From: an uncultured Alistipes sp.
GTDB taxonomy: Bacteria; Bacteroidota; Bacteroidia; Bacteroidales; Rikenellaceae
Assembly (NCBI RefSeq): GCF_963931675.1
Contig: NZ_OZ007039.1
Coordinates: forward strand, 2,517,806-2,581,805
Reading direction: 5' to 3'
DNA length: 64,000 nucleotides
The translations under genes were made by a program, and so were the position numbers. The notes below the pieces were generated by a model. The model was not told the DNA's origin. It was given only the letters and a program-made list of their open reading frames with translations, and made no database searches. Shown here piece by piece: positions 7,992-16,839 of the stretch (its first letter is position 1; every line of letters begins with the position of its first letter).

Positions 7992-10949
7992 ATGGCAAAG
8001 AACAAGGATAGAGACGATCTGATTCCGGAGGAGGCGCTCGACGGGGGCGCCCCGACCCCGGATGCGGCAGACGGGGCGGCAGACGGGGCGGCGGACGAGG
8101 CGACGGACGGAGTGGACGATGCGGCGGCGGACGAAGAGGCAGACGGGGCGGCGGATGCGGCCGATGGGGCGGAAGCTCCCGGAGATACCGCCGCGGGAAC
8201 ACCTCCGGCGAAGTCTGGAAAATTCGACCGCCTGACGCAGGACGAGGGCGACGTGCGCAAACTGACGGGCATGTACAAGAACTGGTTCCTGGACTACGCT
8301 TCGTACGTGATCCTGGAACGCGCCGTTCCGCACGTCGAGGATGGGCTGAAACCGGTCCAGCGACGGATCCTGCACGCGATGAAGGTGGTGGACGACGGCC
8401 GCTACAACAAGGTGGCGAACCTCGTGGGTCAGACCATGCAGTACCACCCGCACGGCGACGCCTCGATCAAGGATGCGCTGGTGCAGCTGGGGCAGAAGGA
8501 CCTCTTGATCGACTGCCAGGGTAACTGGGGTAATATCCTCACGGGCGACGAGGCTGCGGCGGGCCGTTATATCGAGGCGCGGCTGTCGAAATTCGCGCTG
8601 GATGTGGTCTTCAACAAGAAGACTACGGAGTGGATGCTGTCGTACGACGGCCGCAAGGAGGAGCCGGTGACGCTTCCGATCAAGTTTCCGCTGCTGCTGG
8701 CGCAGGGCTCGGACGGTATCGCCGTGGGGCTGGCGTCGAAGATCCTGCCGCACAACTTCAACGAGCTGATCAATGCGGCGATCGCACACCTGCAGGGGCG
8801 CGAGTTCCGGCTCTACCCGGACTTCCCGACGGGGGGCATGGCGGACGTGAGCCGCTATAACGACGGCCTGCGGGGCGGTACGGTGAAGGTGCGTGCGAAG
8901 ATTTCGAAGATCGACAAGCGGACATTGGCCATTACGGAGATCCCCTATACGACGACGACCGAATCGATCAAGGATTCGATCATCAAGGCCAACGACAAGG
9001 GGAAGATCAAGATCCGGAAGGTGGACGACAATACGGCGGACAAGGTGGAGATCATCATCCAGGTGGCTCCGGACGAGTCGTCGGACAAGACGATCGACGC
9101 GCTCTACGCCTTCACGGACTGCGAGGTGTCGATTGCGCCGAACGCCTGCGTGATCTGGGACGAGAAGCCGCACTTCCTGGGCGTTTCGGAGATCCTGCGC
9201 CGCTCGGCCGAGCATACGCGGTCGCTGCTCGGGCAGGAGCTGAAAATCCGCCTCGGGGAGTTGAACGAGGCGTGGCACGCGGCGTCGCTCGAAAAGATCT
9301 TCATCGAGAACAAACTCTACCAGCTGATCGAGGGTTGCAAGACCCGCGAGGAGGCCTATGCCGCCGTGGACAAGGGGCTGGAACCCTTCAAGAAACGGCT
9401 GCGACGTGAAGTAACGCTTGAAGACGTGCAGCGCCTCACGGAACTGAAGTTCATCCGCATTTCGCGCTACGATTCGGAGAAGGCCGACAACGAGATCAAG
9501 CAGATCGAGGAGGATATCAGGACGACGCAATACAATCTCGAACACCTGACGGAGTATACGGTGGCATGGTACGAGCGGATCCGCGACAAGTACGGCAAGG
9601 GGCGCGAGCGGCGCACGGAGCTGCGGGAGTTCGACTCGATCGAGGCGACGAAGGTGGCGGTGACGAACGCGAAACTCTACGTCGACCGGGCCGAAGGGTT
9701 CTTCGGCATCGGGAAGTCGATGAAGGATGCGGAGTTCGTGTGCGACTGTTCGGACATCGACGACGTGATCGTCTTCACGAAGGACGGGCGTTACGTCATC
9801 ACGAAGGTGAGTGACAAGGCCTTCTTTGACAAGGGCATCTACTACATCGGGGTCTTCAAGCGCAACGACGAGCGGACGATCTACAACGTGCTGTACCGCG
9901 ACGGGAAGAACGGCCCGATCATGATGAAGCGGTGTGCGATCAAGGGGATCACGCGCGACAAGGAGTACGACATCACGAAGGGTACGCCGAAAAGCGAGAT
10001 CCTGTATATGTCTGTGAATCCGAACGGTGAGGCCGAGGTCCTGAAGGTTTACTTCAAGCCGCGTCCGCGTCTGAAGAAGGTGATCGTGGACCTGGATTTC
10101 TCGACGCTGGCCATCAAGGGACGCCAGAGTCAGGGCAACCTCTTCTCGCGTTACGGCATCCACAAGATCGTGCTGAAGGAGCGGGGGACCTCGACGCTGG
10201 GCGGCCAGGACATCTGGTTCGACGAGGATGTGCGTCGGTTGAATGCCGACGGTCGGGGCCGTCTGCTGGGCGAGTTCAAGGGCGACGACAAGCTGATCGT
10301 CTGGACGGCCAAGAACCAGTATTACATTACGGGTTACGACCTCGGGCAGCATTTCCCCGACGATACGACCTACGTGGGGCGCTACTCGCCCGACCGGGTC
10401 TACAGCCTCTGCTACTACGACCAGGGGCAGCAGTACTACTACATGAAGCGTTTCACGGCGGAGTTGTCGGACAAGATGCAGGATTTTCTCGATCCGGAGG
10501 ACCGGTTCGTCTGCGTGACGGAGCGGTCCGGCGCGAAGCTGGAGATCACCTACAAGGGGGCTCACGCCTCGCGTCCGGCGGATCTGGTCGACGTCGACGA
10601 GTTTGTCGGGGTGAAGAGCCACCGTGCGAAGGGCAAGCGCTTGACCACCTACGAGGTGGACAGGCTGCGGATGATCGAGCCGGAATTTCCGCCGGAGCCG
10701 GAACCGTCTGAGGACGAGACGCTTGACGGCGGCATATTGTCGGAAACATCGGATGACGGTGCGCAAACGTCTGACAACGTGGAGAATACATCCGTAAAAG
10801 AGCCGTCGAAGGAGCCGTCGGGCGAAATCGTCTCGGATGCGGGGCTGCCCCGCACGGGCTCGGAAGCGGGCGGCGTGGCCTTCGAGATCGAACGTCCGAA
10901 GGGCGATACCGAGCAGGCGATCGACCCCGAACAACTGAATCTTTTCTGA
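7992..10949 (+). CDS. parC: DNA topoisomerase IV subunit A
   Basis: 985 aa, longer than typical ParC (about 750-900). Residues 15-72 are a low-complexity Ala/Asp/Gly/Glu run, followed by the breakage-reunion domain with HPHGDAS and the catalytic Tyr193 in GRYIEARL, then coiled coil and a C-terminal beta-pinwheel region (about 560-900). The last about 90 residues are again acidic and Ser/Glu-rich. It binds and cleaves DNA in the Topo IV tetramer. The acidic arms may be flexible regulatory tails. The aroK start follows 4 bp after its stop. Confidence 0.92.
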   Translation: MAKNKDRDDLIPEEALDGGAPTPDAADGAADGAADEATDGVDDAAADEEADGAADAADGAEAPGDTAAGTPPAKSGKFDRLTQDEGDVRKLTGMYKNWFLDYASYVILERAVPHVEDGLKPVQRRILHAMKVVDDGRYNKVANLVGQTMQYHPHGDASIKDALVQLGQKDLLIDCQGNWGNILTGDEAAAGRYIEARLSKFALDVVFNKKTTEWMLSYDGRKEEPVTLPIKFPLLLAQGSDGIAVGLASKILPHNFNELINAAIAHLQGREFRLYPDFPTGGMADVSRYNDGLRGGTVKVRAKISKIDKRTLAITEIPYTTTTESIKDSIIKANDKGKIKIRKVDDNTADKVEIIIQVAPDESSDKTIDALYAFTDCEVSIAPNACVIWDEKPHFLGVSEILRRSAEHTRSLLGQELKIRLGELNEAWHAASLEKIFIENKLYQLIEGCKTREEAYAAVDKGLEPFKKRLRREVTLEDVQRLTELKFIRISRYDSEKADNEIKQIEEDIRTTQYNLEHLTEYTVAWYERIRDKYGKGRERRTELREFDSIEATKVAVTNAKLYVDRAEGFFGIGKSMKDAEFVCDCSDIDDVIVFTKDGRYVITKVSDKAFFDKGIYYIGVFKRNDERTIYNVLYRDGKNGPIMMKRCAIKGITRDKEYDITKGTPKSEILYMSVNPNGEAEVLKVYFKPRPRLKKVIVDLDFSTLAIKGRQSQGNLFSRYGIHKIVLKERGTSTLGGQDIWFDEDVRRLNADGRGRLLGEFKGDDKLIVWTAKNQYYITGYDLGQHFPDDTTYVGRYSPDRVYSLCYYDQGQQYYYMKRFTAELSDKMQDFLDPEDRFVCVTERSGAKLEITYKGAHASRPADLVDVDEFVGVKSHRAKGKRLTTYEVDRLRMIEPEFPPEPEPSEDETLDGGILSETSDDGAQTSDNVENTSVKEPSKEPSGEIVSDAGLPRTGSEAGGVAFEIERPKGDTEQAIDPEQLNLF

Positions 10950-10953
10950 CGCG

Positions 10954-11475
10954 ATGGGCCTGGTTTTTCTGATCGGATATATGGGTTGCGGCAAGAGCAC
11001 CCTGGGGCGTCGGCTGGCCCGGCGCCTGAGGGTCCCGTTCGTCGATACCGACTCGCGGGTCGAGGAGCGGGAGGGGGCTTCGGTCTCGGACCTCTTCCGC
11101 TACGAGGGTGAACGGCGCTTCCGGGAGATCGAGCGGGAGGTGCTCGACGCCTCGATTGCCGAATACCCCTCGGCGGTGATCTCCACGGGGGGCGGACTGC
11201 CCGTCTGGGGCGACAACATGGCGCGGATGAATGCCGCGGGACACACGGTCTATCTGCGGCGTTCGGCGGAGAACATCGCCAGCCGCCTGAGCCCCTACGG
11301 ACGCCGGAAACGCCCCCGGCTGCGGGGTTTGAACGACGAGGAACTGGTCGCCTTCATGACGCAGGACATGGCCGCCCGCGAACCTTTCTATGCCCGGGCG
11401 AAGCTGATCGTCGAGTGCGAAGGGTGTTCGGACGACGAAATCGTCGAGCGGATCGTCACGCACGCCGCAGATTGA
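10954..11475 (+). CDS. aroK: Shikimate kinase
   Basis: 173 aa. P-loop GYMGCGKST (8-16), substrate-binding Asp in DTDSR (about 32-36) and the GGG motif in STGGGLP (about 79-85) define shikimate kinase, which phosphorylates shikimate with ATP in chorismate synthesis. Length matches the family. It is part of the parE-parC-aroK-murI run with very short gaps. Confidence 0.93.
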   Translation: MGLVFLIGYMGCGKSTLGRRLARRLRVPFVDTDSRVEEREGASVSDLFRYEGERRFREIEREVLDASIAEYPSAVISTGGGLPVWGDNMARMNAAGHTVYLRRSAENIASRLSPYGRRKRPRLRGLNDEELVAFMTQDMAAREPFYARAKLIVECEGCSDDEIVERIVTHAAD

Positions 11476-11495
11476 TTCTCAAGAGCAAAACAGCC

Positions 11496-12269
11496 GTGAA
11501 CAATGCACCCATAGGCGTTTACGATTCGGGACTGGGCGGTCTGACCGTCTGGCGCGAGATCCGGCGTGCCCTGCCCGGGGAGTCGCTGACGTACCTCGGC
11601 GACGGGAAGAACTGTCCCTACGGTTCGCGGCCCCGGGAGGAGATTCGGCAACTGGCCGATGTTGCCGTGGGGCGGCTTGTGGCGGAGGGCTGCAAGCTCG
11701 TCGTCGTGGCCTGCAATACGGCGACGGCCGCGGCGATCGACTTCCTGCGTGCGAAATACGCCGAGGTGCCGATCGTCGGCATGGAACCGGCGGTGAAGCC
11801 CGCCTGCCTGGCCACCCGGAGCCGGGTGGTGGGGGTGCTGGCCACGGAACGGAGCCTCGACGGCGACCTGTTCCGCCGCACGGCCGCGAAGTATGGCGAG
11901 GGGATCGAGGTGCTGATGGTGCCCGGGCGCGGTTTCGTGGAGCTGGTCGAGGACGACCGCGAGGCGGCGCCCGAGGCCGAAGCGTGTGTGCGGGCCGCCG
12001 TGGAGCCGATGCTGGCGCAGGGTGCCGACCAGATTGTCCTGGGGTGCACGCACTATCCCTTCCTGCTGCCCGTGTTGGAACGGGTCGTGGCGGGGCGCGG
12101 CGTGACGATCGTCGATCCGTCGCCCGCCGTGGCGCGGCGGGTCGTGCAGCTGCTCGACCGGGACGGCCTGCGGGCTGCTGCGGAGCACCGCCCGGAGTTC
12201 GCCTTCCGGACCTTTGCCGATGAAGCCTATCGGCGGCGCCTCGAACAGAAGGCTTTCGAATCCCTGTAA
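11496..12269 (+). CDS. murI: Glutamate racemase
   Basis: 257 aa from GTG at 11496; the frame stays open upstream to 11415, but that would overlap aroK by 60 bp and add a basic stretch not typical of the family. The start is GTG, giving NNAPIGVYDSGLGG at the N-terminus; a TTG at 11472 is the other option. Both catalytic cysteines are present: Cys73 in VACNTA and Cys184 in LGCTHYP. It makes D-glutamate for peptidoglycan in the cytoplasm. Confidence 0.9.
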   Translation: MNNAPIGVYDSGLGGLTVWREIRRALPGESLTYLGDGKNCPYGSRPREEIRQLADVAVGRLVAEGCKLVVVACNTATAAAIDFLRAKYAEVPIVGMEPAVKPACLATRSRVVGVLATERSLDGDLFRRTAAKYGEGIEVLMVPGRGFVELVEDDREAAPEAEACVRAAVEPMLAQGADQIVLGCTHYPFLLPVLERVVAGRGVTIVDPSPAVARRVVQLLDRDGLRAAAEHRPEFAFRTFADEAYRRRLEQKAFESL

Positions 12270-12323
12270 CCGCGCATTCCCCATTTTCACCCCTCCGGGA
12301 CCCGGAATCTCGGAAAAAATCCC

Positions 12324-12331
12324 TATCTTTG
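12324..12331 (+). promoter_or_regulatory. -7 box of the ftsK gene
   Basis: TATCTTTG. An in-frame TTG at 12329 lies inside this box, so the translation start must be downstream; the ATG at 12362 is chosen. No clear -33 TTG is seen. Confidence 0.65.
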
Positions 12332-12361
12332 TTCAATAGAATCAAGACGAAATTCAGGAAA

Positions 12362-15300
12362 ATGGCATCCCGAAATACATCCACCAACTCCCGGCAGAAC
12401 GTCCAGCGCTCGAATCGGGACAGCGCCCGCTGGATTGCGGGCCTGCTGCTCCTGTGCGTGGGGATTTTCGCCGCCGCGGCGGTTTTCTTCTCCTTTTTCA
12501 GCTGGGCCGCGGATCAAAGCGTCCTGCAAAAAACCGCCGAGGACCGCGAGTTGCTCGGTGCCGAGATCGAAAACCCCTGCGGGCCCCTCGGCGCCCGCCT
12601 GGGACGCCTGCTGGTCGACAATTCGTTCGGCGTCTTCGGGATCCTGATCCCCGTGATGCTGATCCTCATCGGGTTGCGGATCATCCGTCAGCAGCCGCTG
12701 CGGCTCAACCAGTCGATCCTCTCGCTCTTCTTCATCATGATTCTCGGGTCGATGACCCTGGGATACCTCTTCGACATGCGTTGGAGTCTCTGTTCGAGTA
12801 CGGGCTGGGGCGGGGCCTTCGGAAACCTTATGGCCTGCCGCCATCCCTATGGCGGCGGTGAGACGATCGGGCTGCTGCCCGGAGCCATCGGGTCGCTCGG
12901 GACGCTGATCCTGCTTGTCGGAGGCTGGATCCTCACGGGCGTCTTCATCAACCGCAACTTCATTAACAAGGTCAACCGGGCGGGCAACGTCCTGGTGGAT
13001 CAGAGCGAAAAGATCGTCGATACGGTCCGCAGCAAGGTGATTCATCCCCGCGGCGAGGAGGATACCCCGCTCGACGGGCCCGCTCCGCTGGCGGATGCCG
13101 CGACGGGAGGGCGCGCCGCAGCGGAGACTGCGGCAAAGGCGCCCCGGACTTCGGAACCGGCGGTGCGGAATGCCGATGCGGCGGCCCGGCCGGGCATGGG
13201 AACCGGGGAGGCGAATACGAAGGGTGCGGAGCTCCGGGAGCCGGGAATGCGGCGTGCGGAGGGGGCCGATGCGAAGGGTGCGGGATCCGGTGCTGCGGGA
13301 CTGCAGGTCGAGCGCCCGGCCGGGCCGCGCGGCGGAGAGCCGGGGAGTGCCGGTTCCGCGTCGGCGGCACAGCGGGAGAACGTCCGGCGTCCGGCGGCGG
13401 ATGAAAGCCCCTTTGTGGAGTTGACGTCCGACGGCCGTCCCATTGTGCCGCCGACGGAGGTCGCGGCTTCCGCCCCCGAATCCGGGGAGGCGGGGGTATT
13501 TACCGAGGTGGACCTCTCGCACCCCGAAGGGCGTGTGGTGATGGGCCGCGGCGGACTGGTCGAACTGGAGCGTCCGCAGCGCCGGGAAAGTGCTCCGGGC
13601 GGAGTGGTCGGCGATCCGGATGATCCGTTTATCGAGATCACGGTCGGCGGCGACGGGGAGCCCGTTGGCAACGAACCGGTTGCGGAAGAGTTGCGGCACG
13701 ATGCGGAGGCGATCGAATTGCTGGACGCCTCGGAGACGGTGACGGCGGCGGAGCATGGCGCCGCGGCAACGGGCCGGGCGACGCTTCCGGCAGGCGGTGC
13801 CGCGGGGAGCGGAGCTCCGGCGGAGGGGATTGTGGTGACGGTCGAGGAGCACGAGGCGAAGCTCGTTGACGCGAAGTCGATCCCCACGGAGAGCTACGAT
13901 CCGCTGAAGGACCTGGTGAACTACCGCAAACCGCCCGTAACGCTGCTGGAGGACTATATCTCGGATTCGGAGGTCTCGGACGAGGAGATTTACGAGAACA
14001 AGACCCGCATCGAGGAGACGCTCAAGTATTTCGGCATTCCGATCCAGCGGATCAAGGCCACGGTGGGCCCCACGGTGACGCTCTACGAAATCGTCCAGGC
14101 CCAGGGCGTCAAGATCTCGAAGATCCAGGGGCTGCAGAACGACATCGCCCAGAGCCTCAAGGCCGAATCGGGCATCCGCATCATCGCGCCGATCCCGGGC
14201 CGCGGAACGATCGGCATCGAGGTCCCGAACCGCAATAAACAGGTCGTTTCGATGTATTCGGCGATCCGTTCGCTGCGCTTCCAGGAGTCGAAGGCCGAAC
14301 TGCCGGTAGTCATCGGACGTACGATCCAGAATGAGAATTTCGTCTTCGACCTGACGAAGATGCCCCACCTGCTCGTGGCGGGTGCCACGGGACAGGGCAA
14401 GTCCGTCGGGCTGAATGCCATCATCACGTCGCTGCTCTACCGCAAGCATCCCGCGCAGCTGAAATTCGTGATGATCGACCCCAAGATGGTCGAGTTCTCG
14501 CTCTACGCCAAGATCGAACGCCACTTCCTGGCCAAGATGCAGTCCGAGGAGGAGGCGATCGTCACCGATCCCAAAAAGGCGGTCTATACGCTCAACTCGC
14601 TGTGCGTGGAGATGGACGAGCGGCTGGAACTCTGCAAGAAGGCCGAGGTGCGCAACATCTCGGAATACAATGCGAAATTCGTCGCCCGGCGTCTGAACCC
14701 CCAGCACAAGCACCGTTACCTGCCCTATATCGTGGTGGTGATCGACGAGTTCGCCGACCTGATCATGACGGCCAAGGAGGTCGAGATCCCTGTGACGCGC
14801 CTGGCCCAGAAGGCCCGCGCCATCGGTATCCACCTGATTATCGCCACGCAGCGTCCGTCGGTCGATGTCATCACGGGAAAGATCAAGGCCAATTTCCCGG
14901 CCCGTATCGCCTTCCGCGTGATGCAGATGATCGACTCGCGGACGATTATCGACCGCCCGGGTGCCGACCAGCTGATCGGCCGGGGTGACATGCTCATCTC
15001 GAAGGACGGCGAACTGACCCGTATCCAGTGTGCGCTGGTCGAGACCCGGGAGGTCGAACGCATCGTCGACTATATCTCCAAACAGCAGGGTTACACCGAG
15101 GCTTACGAACTGCCCGACTATACGCCCGACAACGGCGACGGCGGCGGACAGGTGGGCGGCGAGGAGTCCTCGGCGCCGGTGAAGTACGATTCGCTTTTTG
15201 CCGAGATCGCACGCGATGCGGTGTCGAGCGGCCAGATCTCGACGTCGATGATTCAGCGCAACTACGAGGTGGGATTCAACCGTGCGGGGCGCATCATGAT

Positions 15301-15415
15301 GCAGCTCGAAAGGGCCGGGATTGTCGGCCGTCAGCAGGGGGCCAAGCCGCGGGACATCCTCTTTTACGACCTTCCCTCGCTGGAGGCCAAGCTGCAGGAG
15401 CTGGGGGTGTCGTAG
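12362..15415 (+). CDS. ftsK: DNA translocase FtsK/SpoIIIE
   Basis: 1017 aa from ATG 12362. The N-terminus has about four membrane helices (about 25-190). A long Ala/Gly/Pro/Glu-rich linker (about 225-510) precedes the motor: alpha/beta domains with Walker A GATGQGKS (674-681) and Walker B around VVVIDEFADL, then a winged-helix gamma domain (about 945-1015) that reads polar DNA motifs in the family. FtsK pumps chromosome dimers through the septum and activates XerCD. The linker is expected to be disordered. The gene has its own promoter. Confidence 0.93.
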   Translation: MASRNTSTNSRQNVQRSNRDSARWIAGLLLLCVGIFAAAAVFFSFFSWAADQSVLQKTAEDRELLGAEIENPCGPLGARLGRLLVDNSFGVFGILIPVMLILIGLRIIRQQPLRLNQSILSLFFIMILGSMTLGYLFDMRWSLCSSTGWGGAFGNLMACRHPYGGGETIGLLPGAIGSLGTLILLVGGWILTGVFINRNFINKVNRAGNVLVDQSEKIVDTVRSKVIHPRGEEDTPLDGPAPLADAATGGRAAAETAAKAPRTSEPAVRNADAAARPGMGTGEANTKGAELREPGMRRAEGADAKGAGSGAAGLQVERPAGPRGGEPGSAGSASAAQRENVRRPAADESPFVELTSDGRPIVPPTEVAASAPESGEAGVFTEVDLSHPEGRVVMGRGGLVELERPQRRESAPGGVVGDPDDPFIEITVGGDGEPVGNEPVAEELRHDAEAIELLDASETVTAAEHGAAATGRATLPAGGAAGSGAPAEGIVVTVEEHEAKLVDAKSIPTESYDPLKDLVNYRKPPVTLLEDYISDSEVSDEEIYENKTRIEETLKYFGIPIQRIKATVGPTVTLYEIVQAQGVKISKIQGLQNDIAQSLKAESGIRIIAPIPGRGTIGIEVPNRNKQVVSMYSAIRSLRFQESKAELPVVIGRTIQNENFVFDLTKMPHLLVAGATGQGKSVGLNAIITSLLYRKHPAQLKFVMIDPKMVEFSLYAKIERHFLAKMQSEEEAIVTDPKKAVYTLNSLCVEMDERLELCKKAEVRNISEYNAKFVARRLNPQHKHRYLPYIVVVIDEFADLIMTAKEVEIPVTRLAQKARAIGIHLIIATQRPSVDVITGKIKANFPARIAFRVMQMIDSRTIIDRPGADQLIGRGDMLISKDGELTRIQCALVETREVERIVDYISKQQGYTEAYELPDYTPDNGDGGGQVGGEESSAPVKYDSLFAEIARDAVSSGQISTSMIQRNYEVGFNRAGRIMMQLERAGIVGRQQGAKPRDILFYDLPSLEAKLQELGVS

Positions 15416-15555
15416 ACGGAAGCCCGGGCCGGGGCTGTTGCGGAACGGGCGGACGGATGAAAATCCCGCTGTCCGGATGGAGAGAGAGGGTGGCTGGCTT
15501 CTCCGAAAACGGAGTGGCGAGTTTTCCCGAAAACCGTAAAATCGAAAAAATCCGA

Positions 15556-16161
15556 ATGATGAAACGTTGGTTGCTTTTTCTGGCTCTGGCGGGCGGAATG
15601 CAGGTGGCATCGGCTGCCGGACGTGCCGGGGAGATTCTCGAAGGTCTTGCCGCGGGATTCCGCGCCATGAAGGGATATGAGGTGGACTTCGCGGTCGAAG
15701 CCGGGGAGTACCGTACCGCAGGCAGTTATGCCGTCGAGGGACAGGGCTACTTCCTCACGCTGGGTGATGCCGAGGTCTTCTGCGACGGTACGGTCCGCTA
15801 CGAGGTGGACCATGCCCGCCGCGAGGTGACTATCGTCGAGGTCGATACCACAAGTCGCAATATCCTGAACAATCCCGTTCGGGCATTCGATTTTCTGGAC
15901 AGTGAATACCTCCCGGAACTCCTCTCCGAGACGGAAGGCCGGGCCGTCGTGCGGCTGACCCCCACGGCGGAGAACAGCTCCCCGGCGGGAACGGTTACGG
16001 TGACGGTCTCGACCGCCGCGATGCGCCCCGAATGCCTCGACTATGATTACGAGGGCGAACGGGTGCGGATCACGATTGGCCGGGTGGCACCGCTCGGCGA
16101 ACCCCTGCGGGCCTTCGACCGGAAACGCTGCGAAGGCTACGAATTCATCGACTTCCGGTAA
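15556..16161 (+). CDS. LolA-like periplasmic lipoprotein carrier
   Basis: 201 aa from ATG 15556 (a second ATG follows immediately at 15559). A signal peptide of about 20 residues is followed by an all-beta domain typical of LolA-like proteins in Bacteroidota, with few sharp motifs. LolA-type proteins carry lipoproteins across the periplasm. FtsK upstream and a LolA-like gene downstream is a familiar neighbourhood, which supports the call. The frame is open far upstream (to 15028) but that part overlaps ftsK and is not coding. Confidence 0.7.
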   Translation: MMKRWLLFLALAGGMQVASAAGRAGEILEGLAAGFRAMKGYEVDFAVEAGEYRTAGSYAVEGQGYFLTLGDAEVFCDGTVRYEVDHARREVTIVEVDTTSRNILNNPVRAFDFLDSEYLPELLSETEGRAVVRLTPTAENSSPAGTVTVTVSTAAMRPECLDYDYEGERVRITIGRVAPLGEPLRAFDRKRCEGYEFIDFR

Positions 16162-16175
16162 GTTCGTAAAAATGA

Positions 16176-16220
16176 ATTCCGGACCGCCATGCAAACAAGA
16201 ATAGCATGGCGGTCCGGAAT
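16176..16220. terminator. Bidirectional terminator between convergent genes
   Basis: A perfect 17-bp inverted repeat (16176-16192 and 16204-16220) with an 11-nt loop lies between the LolA-like gene (plus) and the small minus-strand gene. T-rich tracts flank it on both strands. Confidence 0.85.
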
Positions 16221-16239
16221 GTTTTCAGTTGCCAGGTTG

Positions 16240-16556
16240 TTATAAATCCTCGCCGTCGGCTTCATTATATTTGTTGTCGTAATACATGCAAATGTAATAT
16301 TTCCCGGCATGTTCTGCGATCATAAACCAGACGGATTTTTTTGTCAGCATATCTACTTCGGTTCCATTGAATTCTCCTTCCAGTATGTCTGTGTTAGGCA
16401 TGCTGCGGAATCCTTTGGCTTTCAGTTTTTCAATCATGGCGGGTTTGTATCCGTCGACCGGGATACCGAGAAATTTCGTTACGTCTTTTTCCGTTTCTTG
16501 CGCTTGCAAAGCCGTAGTGCAGACGAAAGCAATGGCTACGCATAAAATTTCTTCAT
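16240..16556 (-). pseudogene. Small secreted protein, frameshifted in the signal peptide
   Basis: The readable frame (16509-16240) encodes about 89 residues starting QAQETEKDVTKFLGIPVDGY, resembling repeat-domain proteins of unknown function common in Bacteroidales. It has no ATG or GTG start of its own. Just upstream, ATG at 16556 opens MKKF in another frame and hits a stop after six codons. Adding one base in the A/T run at 16544-16550 would join MKKF to LCVAIAFVCTTALQAQ, a convincing signal peptide. So one base seems lost, by mutation or sequencing error. The C-terminus also looks short for the family. Function unknown. Confidence 0.55.
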
Positions 16557-16806
16557 GGGTGTTGTCGTTTTATCCTGCTGGCGGCTCCTCCGGTGGTCAT
16601 TTGTAAACAAGAAGCGTGGAACTGCAATATATGATATTCGGGAAGTCGAATAAAGGTCAAAATGAAAAAAAGAGCTAAACAAGTGCAAATATAACAGTTG
16701 ATATACTGCATTTTATGCGGTATCAGATTCGGGAAAGACTTTTTAATTTGTCTTAATTCGTTGCAGGTTTCTTCGGGATATATGGGAACATATACGGGAA
16801 TTTATT
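16557..16806. other. Gene-free AT-rich stretch, probable left end of the mobile element
   Basis: No supported gene between the frameshifted small gene and the first recombinase. Base composition drops to AT-rich. The left attachment site is probably in here, but no flanking direct repeat could be proven. Confidence 0.4.
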
Positions 16807-16814
16807 TACCTTTG
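16807..16814 (+). promoter_or_regulatory. -7 box of the recombinase operon
   Basis: TACCTTTG matches TAnnTTTG. Transcription would start near 16818, so the in-frame GTG at 16819 is unlikely to be the start and the ATG at 16840 is preferred. Confidence 0.55.
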
Positions 16815-16839
16815 CGGTGTGATTCAAAAAGCGATGCAG

